A stretch of 64,000 nt of DNA from NCBI GenBank assembly GCA_023634235.1, contig JAMKCF010000008.1, positions 19,745,000-19,808,999 of the forward strand, read 5' to 3'. The DNA comes from Pisaster brevispinus. Taxonomy: Eukaryota > Echinodermata > Asteroidea > Forcipulatida > Asteriidae. Positions 46,301 through 54,069 of this stretch are shown here, one piece after another (position 1 is the stretch's first letter; each line of letters begins with the position of its first letter). Position numbers and translations under genes: made by a program. The notes under the pieces were generated by a model, which was not told where the DNA came from, did not search any database, and was given only the letters and a program-made list of their open reading frames with translations.

Positions 46301-48454
46301 TCAGGTTTATTGTGGTCTTCATAATGCTGACTTGCTACACTCCTGGAGTCCATTTTAATTCCTTTGGGCATGAGTGTGCAAGAGTTCCATCATGTCCATC
46401 CGCTCGATGAAATGTGCGCTAGAGTTTTACTTTTTAAAGGTCAAAATTTAGCGTTTTAGCTACCAATTTCTCACAATTATAAAAAAAGGAAATCAAGTCC
46501 AACATCCTATGAAAAATAAAATAAATCTCTTAGAAAGTGGAAACTGACCCTTTACACCTTAGCCTTACATGTACATTACTTGATCTAGTTTAAGTAGGAA
46601 ATTCTGTGGTATTTGCATTTTTCATCACCTCTACAAATTTGTTATCAACTGATCAAAGGAAAGCTTGTTTTAAGAGAAGTTCATTGGTGCTTCAAATCAA
46701 ATTTAGCTTAAAATACGATGAAGTTATACCATTTTAAACTTTAAGATGGAATGATGACCCGTTTGTGTCTGTAAATTATGTTTTCTTCATGTTGTTGATG
46801 CCAAACTAGTCAGGGCTTCATTTTGGGTGATATTCTGCTTGACTTGTGATTATACTACTACTAGGACTGGGAACTTCTGCATGTCGCCATTTCTCGCTAG
46901 CTTTAAAACGGCACTGAACATGTCATTCTTGACTAAAAAGGTCTAAGCTTTCCGTTTATGATGGTGTCAGAAGGTGTCTCAAACTCCTCCAATATGTAAA
47001 GTCATCTTTTATTTCATAAAAATGAAAAAAAATTACCTATTTTCCGATGAAAATTTGATAAGGTCTACCCCATGGTACAGCATGTTCCACCAATATCAAA
47101 TCTGGTATCAGAGAATGTGACTTCAATTTATTGGAAAAAGCATACTGTCTCATACGGTCAAAGGTTACTTGCAGTAGAGGCAATTCAGAGCAGAAACTTC
47201 CATCGGCATAGTGAAGTGGGTGGGCTCCATCAGTAGTTCATCATTACAACTACGAGCTCTGACGTATGTGCCAAATTCAACAGTATATCATGTATATTTT
47301 GCAATATGAAGCTCTTTTAAATTTTTTTTCAAGGGTTTACATTGAAGAAGACACCTTTTATCTCTTCAAAAAAAAAGTCAGTGTGAAATTTGAGGGAACA
47401 ATGTCCGTATCCAGCCACCACTTTTTCATTCATTATGAAATAAAATAGTATCTAATTTACTCAAATGAGATATTCCTTTGGGTAAAAATGAGTGAAAAAG
47501 TGGTGGCAGGATACGGAATTTTTTCCAATTTGAGCAAAGGGAACTATTGAAAATAATGTGAAGTTTGCAACCAGTTTCCGCACGCTTCCAGATAGGATCG
47601 CCGTGTTTACGTTTTCAGCTAATCACCCTAGTTTGATATTAAGTTACAATACAAAAATTCTACAACAAATAAATAATCATGATCAGTCACCACATAGAGG
47701 TATTCTAATCCCCCCCATGCCCCCCCCCCCCCGGTGTAACCCCGCCCAAATCCCCATAATAGACCTTATCGCCAATCCGCCTGGTTGATTTTTGCTGAAC
47801 ATGCTGAATGGCAGAAAGGCATCGTGGGAAGGGAAAAGGGGCATGAAACTGTCAGACTGTGCCCCCTTTTCCTTCCCACAACACCTTTCGGCCATTCAGC
47901 AAAATCAACCAGGCGGATTCAATCATGGCGATGATAAGGTCTATGCCCCAACACCACGTCCCCACATCTTTTTGATTTGTTGTTGATGAATAATAAATAA
48001 TCATCAACCTCAGTTGGTTGGACTACCCCGAAAAAAAGGATGGAGCAGACCAAAAGATTCTACTAATAAAAGACATTCTCTGAATTCCCTCCGAGGGCTG
48101 CCTTCTGATTAACAGGCCATGCGTTAGAAATATATTGAGCAATGGACATAAATGAAGCCAAGTCCTACTCCATAGTCCATCATGTCAATGAGTGAATGAC
48201 CTGGTTCCTTCGAACTGGTACTGTAGTGGTCAGTCAGTGGTAGTAAAAATAGTGGCACCTTCGCCCTTCTATTCCGACTGTGACTGTGACTACAGGAGGG
48301 AGTCCGTGCGGCGACAGTATTTTTTCTGGTTCCAAAAATAAACACCCAAATGAACAACTTGAATAAAATCAACACACTCATTTCTCACCTCTTGAATCAC
48401 GGAACTGTTTGGTATCAACAGTTTCTGCAAGATTTCTTCTAGAGTACCCGCCAT
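21525..48454 (-). CDS. IPO4: Importin-4 (karyopherin beta family), complete
   Basis: A nuclear import receptor of the importin-beta family, built of HEAT repeats. Family members carry ribosomal proteins and histones through the pore under Ran-GTP control. I rebuilt 24 coding exons, high to low: 48389-48454, 44967-45053, 42822-42901, 41621-41662, 40849-40988, 40160-40332, 38478-38645, 37949-38032, 36871-37020, 36300-36463, 34378-34625, 33783-33890, 33221-33346, 32068-32191, 31206-31317, 29631-29776, 29092-29169, 28248-28408, 27545-27738, 26168-26347, 24727-24935, 24167-24299, 22605-22779, 21525-21670. All phases agree, giving 3294 nt or 1097 aa (human IPO4 is about 1080). Marks of IPO4 are DDPDLRRCT-like (NDPDLRRCT), QVVRNAALF, DQAEYDAML, EVRSNA(V/I)FG and three acidic loops. 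An in-frame TAA six bases upstream of the ATG supports the start. Two acceptors 6 nt apart are possible at 38639/38645. No break is seen. Confidence 0.97.
22250..22478 (-). mobile_element. tRNA-Leu-like SINE, copy 1 (IPO4 intron 23)
   Basis: On the - strand TGGCCGAGCGGTCAAG, CCAGACTCAAGCTCTGG and GGGTTTGAGTCCTGG match a tRNA-Leu head with a CAA-type anticodon loop. About 150 bp of SINE body follows. It is not a working tRNA because the acceptor stem is missing. Related copies are at 27125 and 42250. Confidence 0.75.
24340..24600 (+). mobile_element. tRNA-derived SINE of a second family (IPO4 intron 21)
   Basis: GGTTCAAATCCCACC is a B box. It is followed by a body containing GGCGTGGGTTTTCCCTGG and GGGGTTTTCCTCCCACATC and by an A-rich tail (AATGAAATAAAAATG). 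It lies about 40 bp from IPO4 exon 22, in antisense orientation to the gene. Confidence 0.65.
25581..25775. mobile_element. MITE family A, copy 1 (IPO4 intron 20)
   Basis: About 195 bp with inverted ends of the type GGGCCCAATTTCATAGAGC and an adjacent GCTTAAGCA. The middle has CTGGTAACCAG. No coding capacity. Confidence 0.75.
25935..26100. repeat. Dispersed repeat (uninserted copy)
   Basis: Contains GAGAGGGCAAGGCCATTTTC, GGGGCACCAAGG and GACCAGGGGCAACAGAGGCC. The second copy at 41229-41572 is the same sequence interrupted by a family A element. Fragments of similar text occur near 11365 and 13490. Confidence 0.75.
26168..26347 (-). CDS. IPO4: IPO4 exon 20 (third acidic loop)
   Basis: Sixty codons, phase 0-0. 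TACQDQDDEEDEDEEGDQAE leads into YDAML, followed by FAPYFAGTLPLL. This is the most conserved stretch of the protein in this window and the strongest single identifier. Confidence 0.95.
26617..26811. mobile_element. MITE family A, copy 2 (IPO4 intron 19)
   Basis: GGGCCCAATTTCGTAGAGC at the left and GCTCTATGAAATTGAGCT at the right. CTCAG-like sequence lies at both flanks and may be the target duplication. Confidence 0.85.
27125..27495 (-). mobile_element. tRNA-Leu-like SINE, copy 2 (IPO4 intron 19)
   Basis: The - strand reads TGGCCAAGCGGTCTAG, ACCCAAGCTCTGGTG and GGATTCGAATCCCGG, followed by about 280 bp of body. It is the longest of the three copies and ends at a T-rich stretch near 27120 (A-rich tail on the - strand). 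Confidence 0.75.
29270..29425. repeat. Dispersed repeat shared with 62340-62470
   Basis: ATTTCGGGGTGAAAAAA, CACACTA(C)-like and TTTCTCA(C)AATGT-like words follow in the same order and spacing in both places. No reading frame is conserved. Confidence 0.55.
29631..29776 (-). CDS. IPO4: IPO4 exon 16 (second, longest acidic loop)
   Basis: Begins AHYNDEDSG, then about 30 residues that are mostly Asp and Glu, and ends phase 2 at GG|GTAAGA. It matches the position of the acidic insert in vertebrate IPO4 that precedes GYSVENA. The next exon indeed begins YSVENS. Confidence 0.92.
34068..34215. repeat. 370-bp dispersed repeat, right-hand fragment
   Basis: Matches the last 150 bp of 17637-17978, including TCACACAAAACATGAACRCTG and TTTGTCAGCTCTACC. 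It lies in IPO4 intron 11. Confidence 0.8.
34790..35107 (+). mobile_element. Non-LTR retrotransposon 3' end, truncated
   Basis: The + strand encodes STKFYGHRAFHFIAPSLWND, then LPLHIRQADSLQIFKGLLKT and HLFESF. This is the C-terminal signature of CR1/L2-type reverse transcriptase ORFs (xAPxLWNxLPxxIRxAxxLxxFKxxLKTxLF). A 3' tail with GCGCCATATAAATG and ATTATTATT follows. 5' truncated; lies in IPO4 intron 10. Confidence 0.8.
35110..35255 (-). mobile_element. LINE 3' ORF relic, frameshifted
   Basis: The - strand encodes FAPQTWNALAV and then, in another frame, a SIRDSDS-like and FKKCINK-like segment. This is the same kind of C-terminal signature as the + strand LINE just upstream. A sister copy lies at 51830-51950. 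Confidence 0.6.
36590..36842. repeat. Minisatellite, unit about 22-24 bp, in IPO4 intron 9
   Basis: Roughly eleven variants of TTCAGGCCACTGAATGACT alternating with TTCAGGCCACTGAGTGATCC, forming a higher-order unit of about 45 bp. The array ends within 30 bp of the donor site of exon 9 at 36870. Confidence 0.9.
36871..37020 (-). CDS. IPO4: IPO4 exon 9 (first acidic loop)
   Basis: Fifty codons, phase 0-0. Contains a HEAT helix (VLKVLFPIM) followed by EDDEDDEDEDECGEEAEA. In importin-beta proteins acidic loops between HEAT repeats contact RanGTP or basic cargo; that role here is inferred from the family. Confidence 0.92.
37129..37380. mobile_element. MITE family A-related element, 252 bp
   Basis: GGGCCCAATTTCATGGCTCT at the left, inverse AGAGCCAAGAAGTTGGGCCC at the right. 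Internal text is rich in GCTTAC and GTAAGC words. It lies in IPO4 intron 8. Confidence 0.88.
37435..37575. mobile_element. MITE family B, copy 2
   Basis: AATAGACTGTGCACCTCTTG at the left and GCGAGACTTGCAAAGACTAT at the right. Internal TTTGGTCCC and GTGAAGGAAACAAACTCG are shared with the other copies. It lies about 55 bp from the 252-bp element. Confidence 0.82.
37658..37798. repeat. Two adjacent long hairpins
   Basis: The first hairpin, 37658-37730, has a stem of about 32 bp with few mismatches (AACCAACACACGAT arm, TTTAA loop). The second, 37733-37798, has a stem of about 30 bp (CTGAGACCCCTAAAGAGAG arm, TTTAATAAA centre). They touch end to end within IPO4 intron 8. Confidence 0.88.
39157..39410. 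mobile_element. Foldback element with tRNA-like loop, 254 bp
   Basis: Two arms of about 98 bp are inverse copies with only a few differences. The outer ends are ATATTAATTTTGGTTTTTAC and its inverse. The loop (about 39256-39311) has a perfect T-arm, GTGGG-TTCGAAT-CCCAC, and TAGTTGGTAAGA resembling an A box. The arms' inner GGCATATTACTC/GAGTAATATGCC sits where an acceptor stem would be. Partial relatives lie near 13630-13725, 41075-41145 and 52200-52245. It is in IPO4 intron 6. Confidence 0.85.
39480..40030. mobile_element. TTAA-end MITE, inverted partner of 14229-14841
   Basis: Starts TTAACCCTTACCATCATGACC and carries the same middle sequence as 14229-14841 in the opposite orientation (for example ATGGTTGTGTACAAAAAAGTG). 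The right end is degraded to CGAAAGGAGTA and lacks a clean TTAA. It lies in IPO4 intron 6. Confidence 0.8.
41229..41572. repeat. Dispersed repeat split by a MITE
   Basis: The left part is 41229-41344 and the right part 41538-41572. Together they read like 25935-26100. The family A element at 41345-41537 fills the gap. Confidence 0.8.
41345..41537. mobile_element. MITE family A, copy 3 (nested)
   Basis: GGGCCCAATTTCATAGAGC and its inverse mark both ends. CCAGGG appears on each side, and the uninserted repeat at 26060 has a single CCAGGGG there, so a duplication of about 6 bp is likely. It lies between IPO4 exons 4 and 5. Confidence 0.9.
41811..42000. mobile_element. MITE family A, copy 4
   Basis: CCAATTTCATAGAGCTGCTT at the left and AAGCGGCTTTATGAAGTTGG at the right. 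Its inside is about as long as in copy 3, which lies only 274 bp away. It is in IPO4 intron 3. Confidence 0.88.
42250..42460 (-). mobile_element. tRNA-Leu-like SINE, copy 3, degraded
   Basis: The - strand contains GGACTCAAGTTTGGTG and GAGTTTGAGTTCCGG where the other copies have the anticodon and T-arm regions. The D-arm segment is damaged by a duplicated TTAAC. It lies in IPO4 intron 3. Confidence 0.6.
43065..43580. repeat. Dispersed repeat, second copy of 5875-6215, interrupted
   Basis: GGCCAGTGA...GGGCCAATAAACTC, TTTGAGTCTGRTAAAT, GAGATAAATCTTC and AAGCCCTGC(A/G)GTCT occur in the same order at both places. Here a 120-bp LINE tail (43252-43372) sits in the middle. Confidence 0.75.
43252..43372 (+). 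mobile_element. LINE 3' tail inserted in a repeat
   Basis: CAGCGCCTTGAGACCTTTGT, GGCGCTTTATAAATG and a run of ATT triplets: the typical end of a 5'-truncated non-LTR element. No coding sequence remains. Confidence 0.7.
43704..44261. mobile_element. TTAA-family MITE with internal 64-bp tandem array
   Basis: The right end is GTAGGAGGG-TTAA as in 19748-19942. The left end is degraded (TAACCTACTGTCTGACC). Between about 43798 and 44050 a unit of about 64 bp containing CTACACAGTTCAC and CCTCCTACTGTCTGACCATT is repeated four times, each unit carrying a copy of the element's own terminus. It lies in IPO4 intron 2. Confidence 0.82.
45357..45630 (+). mobile_element. Non-LTR retrotransposon C-terminal relic
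   Basis: The + strand encodes, with frameshifts, NDELYGRLPKVLKEIKPRRL, AGRCFRHPKLPASWVTL and WEPKHGTLGRGWP, ending at TAG (45628). This is the AGHCxRxxxx...LWEPKHG ending of LINE ORFs. The 5' part is lost. It lies in IPO4 intron 1. Confidence 0.78.
46159..47514. mobile_element. Non-autonomous DNA element, about 1.36 kb
   Basis: Left GTATCCTGCCATCACTTT and right AAAGTGGTGGCAGGATAC are inverse, and the similarity continues for about 45 bp with gaps. The interior has no reading frame of note. A third terminus in the left orientation at 47404 makes the right 110 bp a separate hairpin. It lies in IPO4 intron 1. Confidence 0.7.
47404..47517. repeat. Foldback of about 114 bp
   Basis: TCCGTATCCAGCCACCACTT pairs with AAGTGGTGGCAGGATACGGA across a spacer of about 70 bp. 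Either a solo element or a terminal duplication within the 1.36-kb element. Confidence 0.85.
47759..47944. mobile_element. MITE-like element, 186 bp
   Basis: ATAGACCTTATCGCCAATCC is inverse to the right end, which has a small AATCATGG insertion. TCCGCCTGGTTGATTTTTGC pairs with CAAAATCAACCAGGCGGA. A second inner stem is built on GGGAAGGGAAAAGGGG. It lies in IPO4 intron 1. Confidence 0.85.
48389..48454 (-). CDS. IPO4: IPO4 exon 1 (start)
   Basis: Encodes 22 residues beginning MAGTLEEILQKLL and ends phase 0 at GAG|GTGAGA. The next exon begins GTKQLKRAL and continues the first HEAT repeat. A 3.3-kb intron separates them. The short first exon has too little code to be found by ORF scanning, and it fixes the gene's 5' end. 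Confidence 0.9.
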
Positions 48455-49039
48455 CACGATTTATGACATTTCAAACAGCAATTCATACACAGACGGCAAC
48501 ACATGGATCCATTGATTGAACTCAGAGTGCATAGTACACAATTTAGGCCCACTACCCAACTTGGTGCTTGTACTAAGATCCAGGTAACCGTCAACGAGCG
48601 TCTAAATCAGTCGTTCAGTGTTCTATCGTTCAGCACCGAGTTGCGGCGCTCTTCTACACAGGGCGCTGACGATCTTTGGTGTTCATCATGGGGGGGGGGG
48701 GGGTGAATACACTCCTTCCAATGTCATTAATTTTTTATGAGAATGTGTTTTATCATGGTTTCACCTTCACTGAAACAAAAGTACATTCGACTGCCTAACC
48801 TTTAAGTGAAAATATGTTAGACCCCCACGAGTTTCCCATTCAATTTTTCTTAATTAATATAGCCTATAATAGCCGCGATCAATGTCAGAACCGCAGCACG
48901 TACTTGTTGATGACCGACCCTACTCTTTGGAGTAGAAAGCGGGGAGGGGGGGGGGGTTAGAAAAATAAAAAGCAAGGCCAACTGAAGTGCCCTTTTTGCG
49001 CAATTTTTGCCCACTCAACAAGAAGTTCCATGCAACCCT

Positions 49040-49215
49040 GCTCATTGTCGTGCATGTTGCGGTCGGGAGATGTTGGCACCCGATGTCACCTCGCTAAAAG
49101 TGGATGGGTTGTATTAAGTTGTCGATGAAAATACTTTGATATAGAATCCTGCTAGAATCTTGCTGGAAAACTGTATTCATCAGAGGAAACGTTCACACGT
49201 GACTTTGCATTATAT
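49040..49215. repeat. Dispersed repeat shared with 10378-10535
   Basis: GATGTCACCTCGCTA...GTGGATGG, GAAAATACT, CTGTATTCA and ACGTGACTTTG occur in the same order in SRCR intron 4 (CTGTCACCTCGCTATACGTG and onward). Confidence 0.65.
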
Positions 49216-49337
49216 ATTTATTGACAATTTGGCAAGTAAATAAGCAAATGGGACCTTTAAAGCTGAGTCCGGAAAAGCACATTGTTATACTGTAGCAGTC
49301 TGAGCAAAACCACTGATGCGGGACTTTGGAACGCTAG

Positions 49338-49434
49338 GTGGCAGCAGACTTACCAGGTAAATTTCCATTGTTTACATAGTTCTGAGCATGCGCACAATTC
49401 TGAGAACAGTTTTACCTGGTAAGTCTGCTGCCAC
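49338..49434. mobile_element. Foldback (MITE-like) element, 97 bp
   Basis: GTGGCAGCAGACTTACCAGG and its exact inverse, with TAAA continuing the pairing. The 24-bp inverted ends flank a spacer of about 50 bp. Confidence 0.88.
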
Positions 49435-50514
49435 AATAGCGTCCCCAACGTCTCCCATTGGTGCATAACTTTCTACTCAATTTTTTAAAATTCACCCCAT
49501 CCTTTCAGATTGTCCCATTTCAGTTAATTTTACATCAGTTCATTGGATAAACTTGTTGGACCAAATACTTTTAGCCAACACCCCACATTGTTCCACCGTA
49601 TATTATTTATTACTGAAATACGTGTACTCTCCAAACGCAAAAAAGAAGAAGAAAAAAAAAATCAAAAAATAGAAAATATAGAACAATTAAATTAAAATAT
49701 TTATAGACCAGCAAAACGTTGGAATTTTCCACAAGGATATTAATTTGCTGTGAAACAGTTGCACGCCTAGTTAATGTCAACTTCTCAAATGTTTGTATTT
49801 TAATGAAAAAAACAAACAAAGACGTCACTTTTACTGCAGCTTAGTCCACGTGTTTCTGTCGTAGGACTCTGATTGAACCTGGTCCCGGATCAAACTACAC
49901 GAGCCTCCTCACCACCCCTTTGCTGCCCCATTGGACTGTCGTCTCTCAGTCATTGAAGATTCACTCAAGAGAGTCGTTCGAGCCCGCGCAATTTTATAAT
50001 ATTGTAAAAGGCAAAGTATACCTTTGGCTTTTGTAATCATTTGATTGTTTTGATCCTAGATTATGCACTAAAACTAACTTGTGAACATTTCATTTCAAAA
50101 GGTGGAAGCGTTTTTGAGAAACTGCCGAAGAAAATCTGGAGCGTTTATGTCAAAGCAGGGGGAATAATCCGTAGGCCTAAATGGTATTCACAATCTGAGC
50201 AAACTTTCATGCAGAAATGTTTCTCTGAATGTTTTTGAGTCCCATCAATAAACACATTCCTTTGAATAACATGTTATACATTTTCAAAGCTAGCAGTTTT
50301 TATTGCCATTAATGTTTGGAGTAATTACCAAAGGTTTACTCTCCCATTGTTATGAAGCAGTCTTTATATATAAAAAATAAAAAATAAATAAATACACAAG
50401 TAAACTTATTTTTAAGGCAACAGGTTTTTTATTTCTTTTCTACAATTTCAAGTGTTATAAGTCATCAAACACAAAATGATCTCAACTCGATTGGGGAATA
50501 CTTAAAAACGGCAC

Positions 50515-50627
50515 TAGACCGTGCAAGTCTCGCGCGTGAAAACTTTTAGAGTGTTAAGGAAACAAACTCATGTGCTTCACGGGTCCTAATGTTCGATGCG
50601 ATACACTAGAGACTTGCACAGTCTATT
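50515..50627. mobile_element. MITE family B, copy 3
   Basis: TAGACCGTGCAAGTCTCGCG at the left and GAGACTTGCACAGTCTATT at the right, with internal AAGGAAACAAACTC. Somewhat shorter than the other copies. Confidence 0.82.
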
Positions 50628-51829
50628 ATCATTTTAAATACGAAAGTTGACTCCCACAGCCGGGAAGGTTAATTCTGCGACCCTTAGTTTATTGGCTCCT
50701 GTCTGTAAGAGACTCCTTGCACTGGCCGCCATCATTCATAACACGTGCACACGTGAAAGGCCATCATTGGCTGCGAGTCGTGTGCAGTGCAGACATGCCT
50801 GCACTTTTCCATTGTTTGTCATCAAAGATGGCGGTCAGTGACGTCAAGTGAAAATCATCATTGATCTTAGTATTATATTGACTACTTATTGACCCTTTCA
50901 CAACGCGAAATGCACCTCCAAACAATGCGCGTCTACCATTTTCCATAATATTTGGGAGTCAAATCTTGTGTGCATAACGATTTGACTCACAATATGGCGG
51001 ACAGGATACGCGCGTGTGTGTTTGTGCGCTGCGCGTTGCGCAGGGGGTCTATTGTTGATTGTTAAATATATATTCTTATTGGTCATCATTGTTGTATATA
51101 TTTCGCATTAAAAAATATTGGAACTATATCACCTTTAATTTCCGCCCTCTGTTCACAGAACACTTTGAACTTTTTATTTTGACTCTTACTAAACGTGCAT
51201 TACAGAGTAGCCAATTACAACAGTGATTATATGACCGTAGTGGCACACTTGATTTTATCGTCAGTTTTGATTGGTTGAGATATAAAATAAACTACGATGG
51301 AATAAAATAAATACAAAACAGAACACAAATCGAGGAAATACTGCATACACATTAAATGAATCAACAGGAATGGAACCAAAATGAATCAACATCCTTTTTG
51401 CTATCAATGATTAAAAACCAAAACGTATGACATGGTTTGGTAAAATAACTAAGAGTATAACAACTAAATCAACAATGGTAACATAAATTATAATGGGCTT
51501 TTGTTTCTACTGCCACAAATTATTTTCTCACACTGTATATCGAACGAATTTCATCAAGTCTACTCATCATAGTACGGTCACATCAGCGTTGAAGAACATA
51601 ATTGTGGTTTGTATCTGGCCCCACTATTTTAAGCTTTACTTTTAGACTGAAACTCACTCTAATCCATTGAAGCTATGAGCAAATCGCCTGCAGGTTATCA
51701 CATAGTTTCAACCAATTCAAGTGAATTTCAGTCTAAAACTAACAGGGTACATACAGATATACACTATTAAGGCATTTATAAATCGGCACACCAAGAACGT
51801 AGCGCCATTAGATTGGGTGTAAACTACTT

Positions 51830-52250
51830 TTGATACACTTCTTGAATTTGCACCAAGAGTCAGATTCTCTGATGGAGTTAGTGAGTGAAATCCAGGTCTG
51901 GGGATCAAAATGAGAAAAGGTGCGACTTGATGCAGACTAGAGCATCTTGGCAGAGTTTGGTTCGTGTGATGTGTGATAATTCAAAACACTGTGTGCATGC
52001 TCAACGCTAGCCGAGCTGCCGGGACTAAAACCCACATACACTACTCATGGTGGAATTCGAACCCACACACCGTCACAGCGAACGTCTTAACTACCAGTCG
52101 ACAACCAAGCCGAATACATTCCATTGCCGACAGAGCTGAAGAACTAGGTGGCTGTGGGTTCGAATCAAATCCGGTGCAACCTCTGGACCCCCCCCCCCCC
52201 CACCCTTAGGACACGGAAAGTGCTGAGTATACACTTCGGGTCGACGAAAA
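51830..52250. mobile_element. LINE relic followed by tRNA-like and foldback fragments
   Basis: The - strand of 51830-51950 resembles the LINE relic at 35110-35255 (CTTGATGCAGACTAGAGCA and neighbouring words). 52040-52070 (-) and 52145-52165 (+) hold GGTTCGAA-type B-box words. 52205-52235 matches the arm of the 254-bp foldback element (GGAAAGTGCTGAGTATACA). Confidence 0.5.
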
Positions 52251-53889
52251 TAAGAACCCAATCTTTACTCATGCCACTCAACTGGTCTAATATATTGCTG
52301 GAAATTAGTGTCACTATTATTATTTTTTATACAAATACTTTCGAAAAACTACAAATATCATACTTTCTTCTTCTGAACTAAATAAATGGACGTGAATACG
52401 TAGAAATATTGATGAAGGTACAATTAACAATATGAAGGAAATTAACAAGTTAAAAAATATAACAACACCCATTTACAAGGATTCTGCCTTTTAACATATA
52501 GAAATGCGACTTACTACAAGCTGCAAACACTGTAACAAAAACGTCAGCTTCTTGCGTACCTAAACCTCCAAACCTTATAAACATAACTTAATTGACTGCT
52601 TTTACTCGTGCCGTGGTTCAAACTATGACTCTCTCAGCGATGCCCAGAGCGTCCCCCATGCTGCTTCGGGGATTACCTCGGCAGTTTTAACCATAGAACT
52701 TGAAGCAGTCAAAATGCGTACACTTTTCCTGTTTTTCGTACATCAGTTTCAGGTATAAACCAAAATATTTATATAAATCCTTATAAAATAACGCAACAAG
52801 ATTACTAAGAATATTTCTATAAAAATTGTTTGGTTAAAGAACATATTCTAAGAAGTGTTTTAAAGCGTTATTACTTCTAAAGACCCAGACTAGTGTTTAA
52901 TCAATAACGAAACTGATAATTTTGAATCTTATTTTTCTAATAAATAGCCCACCGTTCGCTGGAACTTTGCTCGTAACCACAAACAATCACCTCAAGAAGA
53001 GGTAACAAATGTAATGTCACAATTTAAAACAGGTTTCTTTCGACAACTCTGTGAGAATGAATCTGAGTGCCTATTTTTATTTCTCTATCATTTTCTGGAG
53101 GTGTGGGGTCATTTGTACCTCTAAACTATCGATGTAGCACCTCATCAGTTACTTCAAGTAGGCCCATAGAAACAATTTCTAACTGATAACACGCATTAAT
53201 ATTTATTCTGAACCCTTTTAAATGAGGGGAAGGTCCAATTGATCATACCACACAATGATTAATTAAGCTATATCTCCAAGTTTAATGACTTGGGCGAGTC
53301 AAATTCAGAGATATCCTAGAATTGACCATTACACATATCTAAATGGGGGAGGGGGGCAGACCCCAGAGTATTTTTCTTTTTTTAAAGGAGTTTTTCAAAA
53401 ATATATACTGGATGGTGTGGTTGTAAATATTGGGTCGTCGGGGTAAAGTTGGGGGGGGGGGGGCATTGCTTAGATAATAAGATAAACATATCAATTACTG
53501 GGTAGCTAAAGGATTCAAACAACCCTGCACATTAGCTGGGCGTGTAAATAAGTCACTTAGATGTAAAAAATGTTGGAAAATGCACATATGTTGTGAAGAA
53601 AAAAAAAATAATTGGATGGTGTGGTAGTCAATATTGGCCTTTTCGCTCGTCGGGGTGAAGTCGGGGGCATTTTACGGCTACCGAATCGCCATATTATGGC
53701 GAACGGTTACCCGCTCCCAGTTACATGTGATAAGTGACACCCGTGGTGACATTTTTACCACCCCAGTTTTTCTCCCAACTTGCAATGCCCAGAATGTACA
53801 AAACAAAAGTTGAGTAAGATTAATATGTTGTTTGGGTCGACCTGTCTCATTTAAGGATTATAATTCAACCACTCTAACTAAGAAACGTA

Positions 53890-53895
53890 TTTATT
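53890..53895 (-). promoter_or_regulatory. Candidate polyadenylation signal of ZNFX1-like gene
   Basis: AATAAA on the - strand, about 175 bp past the stop codon of the helicase gene, a normal distance for a 3' UTR. Confidence 0.45.
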
Positions 53896-54069
53896 GAAGA
53901 TTTTAGTGTAAAAGGAAATAAAGGCAATTTAAATAAAAATTCACTGGCTGAAGATGACTGAGAAGAAAAAAAACACCTCAGTTAAATTCGACTAGGCTAT
54001 CCACAATGAACATTTGCGCATTTGTACCGCTTCCCGTGACTTGGGGTTTTATGTTTTAAAAGGCAAAAC

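Larger units (their letters stand above)
48455..54069. other. Spacer between IPO4 and ZNFX1
   Basis: No gene is recognised in 5.6 kb. It holds the IPO4 promoter and ZNFX1 3' flank plus poly-G tracts near 48689, 48943 and 53453, a foldback at 49338, a family B element at 50515, LINE and tRNA-like relics at 51830-52250, and a local direct repeat (GGATGGTGTGGTWGTMAATATTG near 53410 and 53613). Confidence 0.6.
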
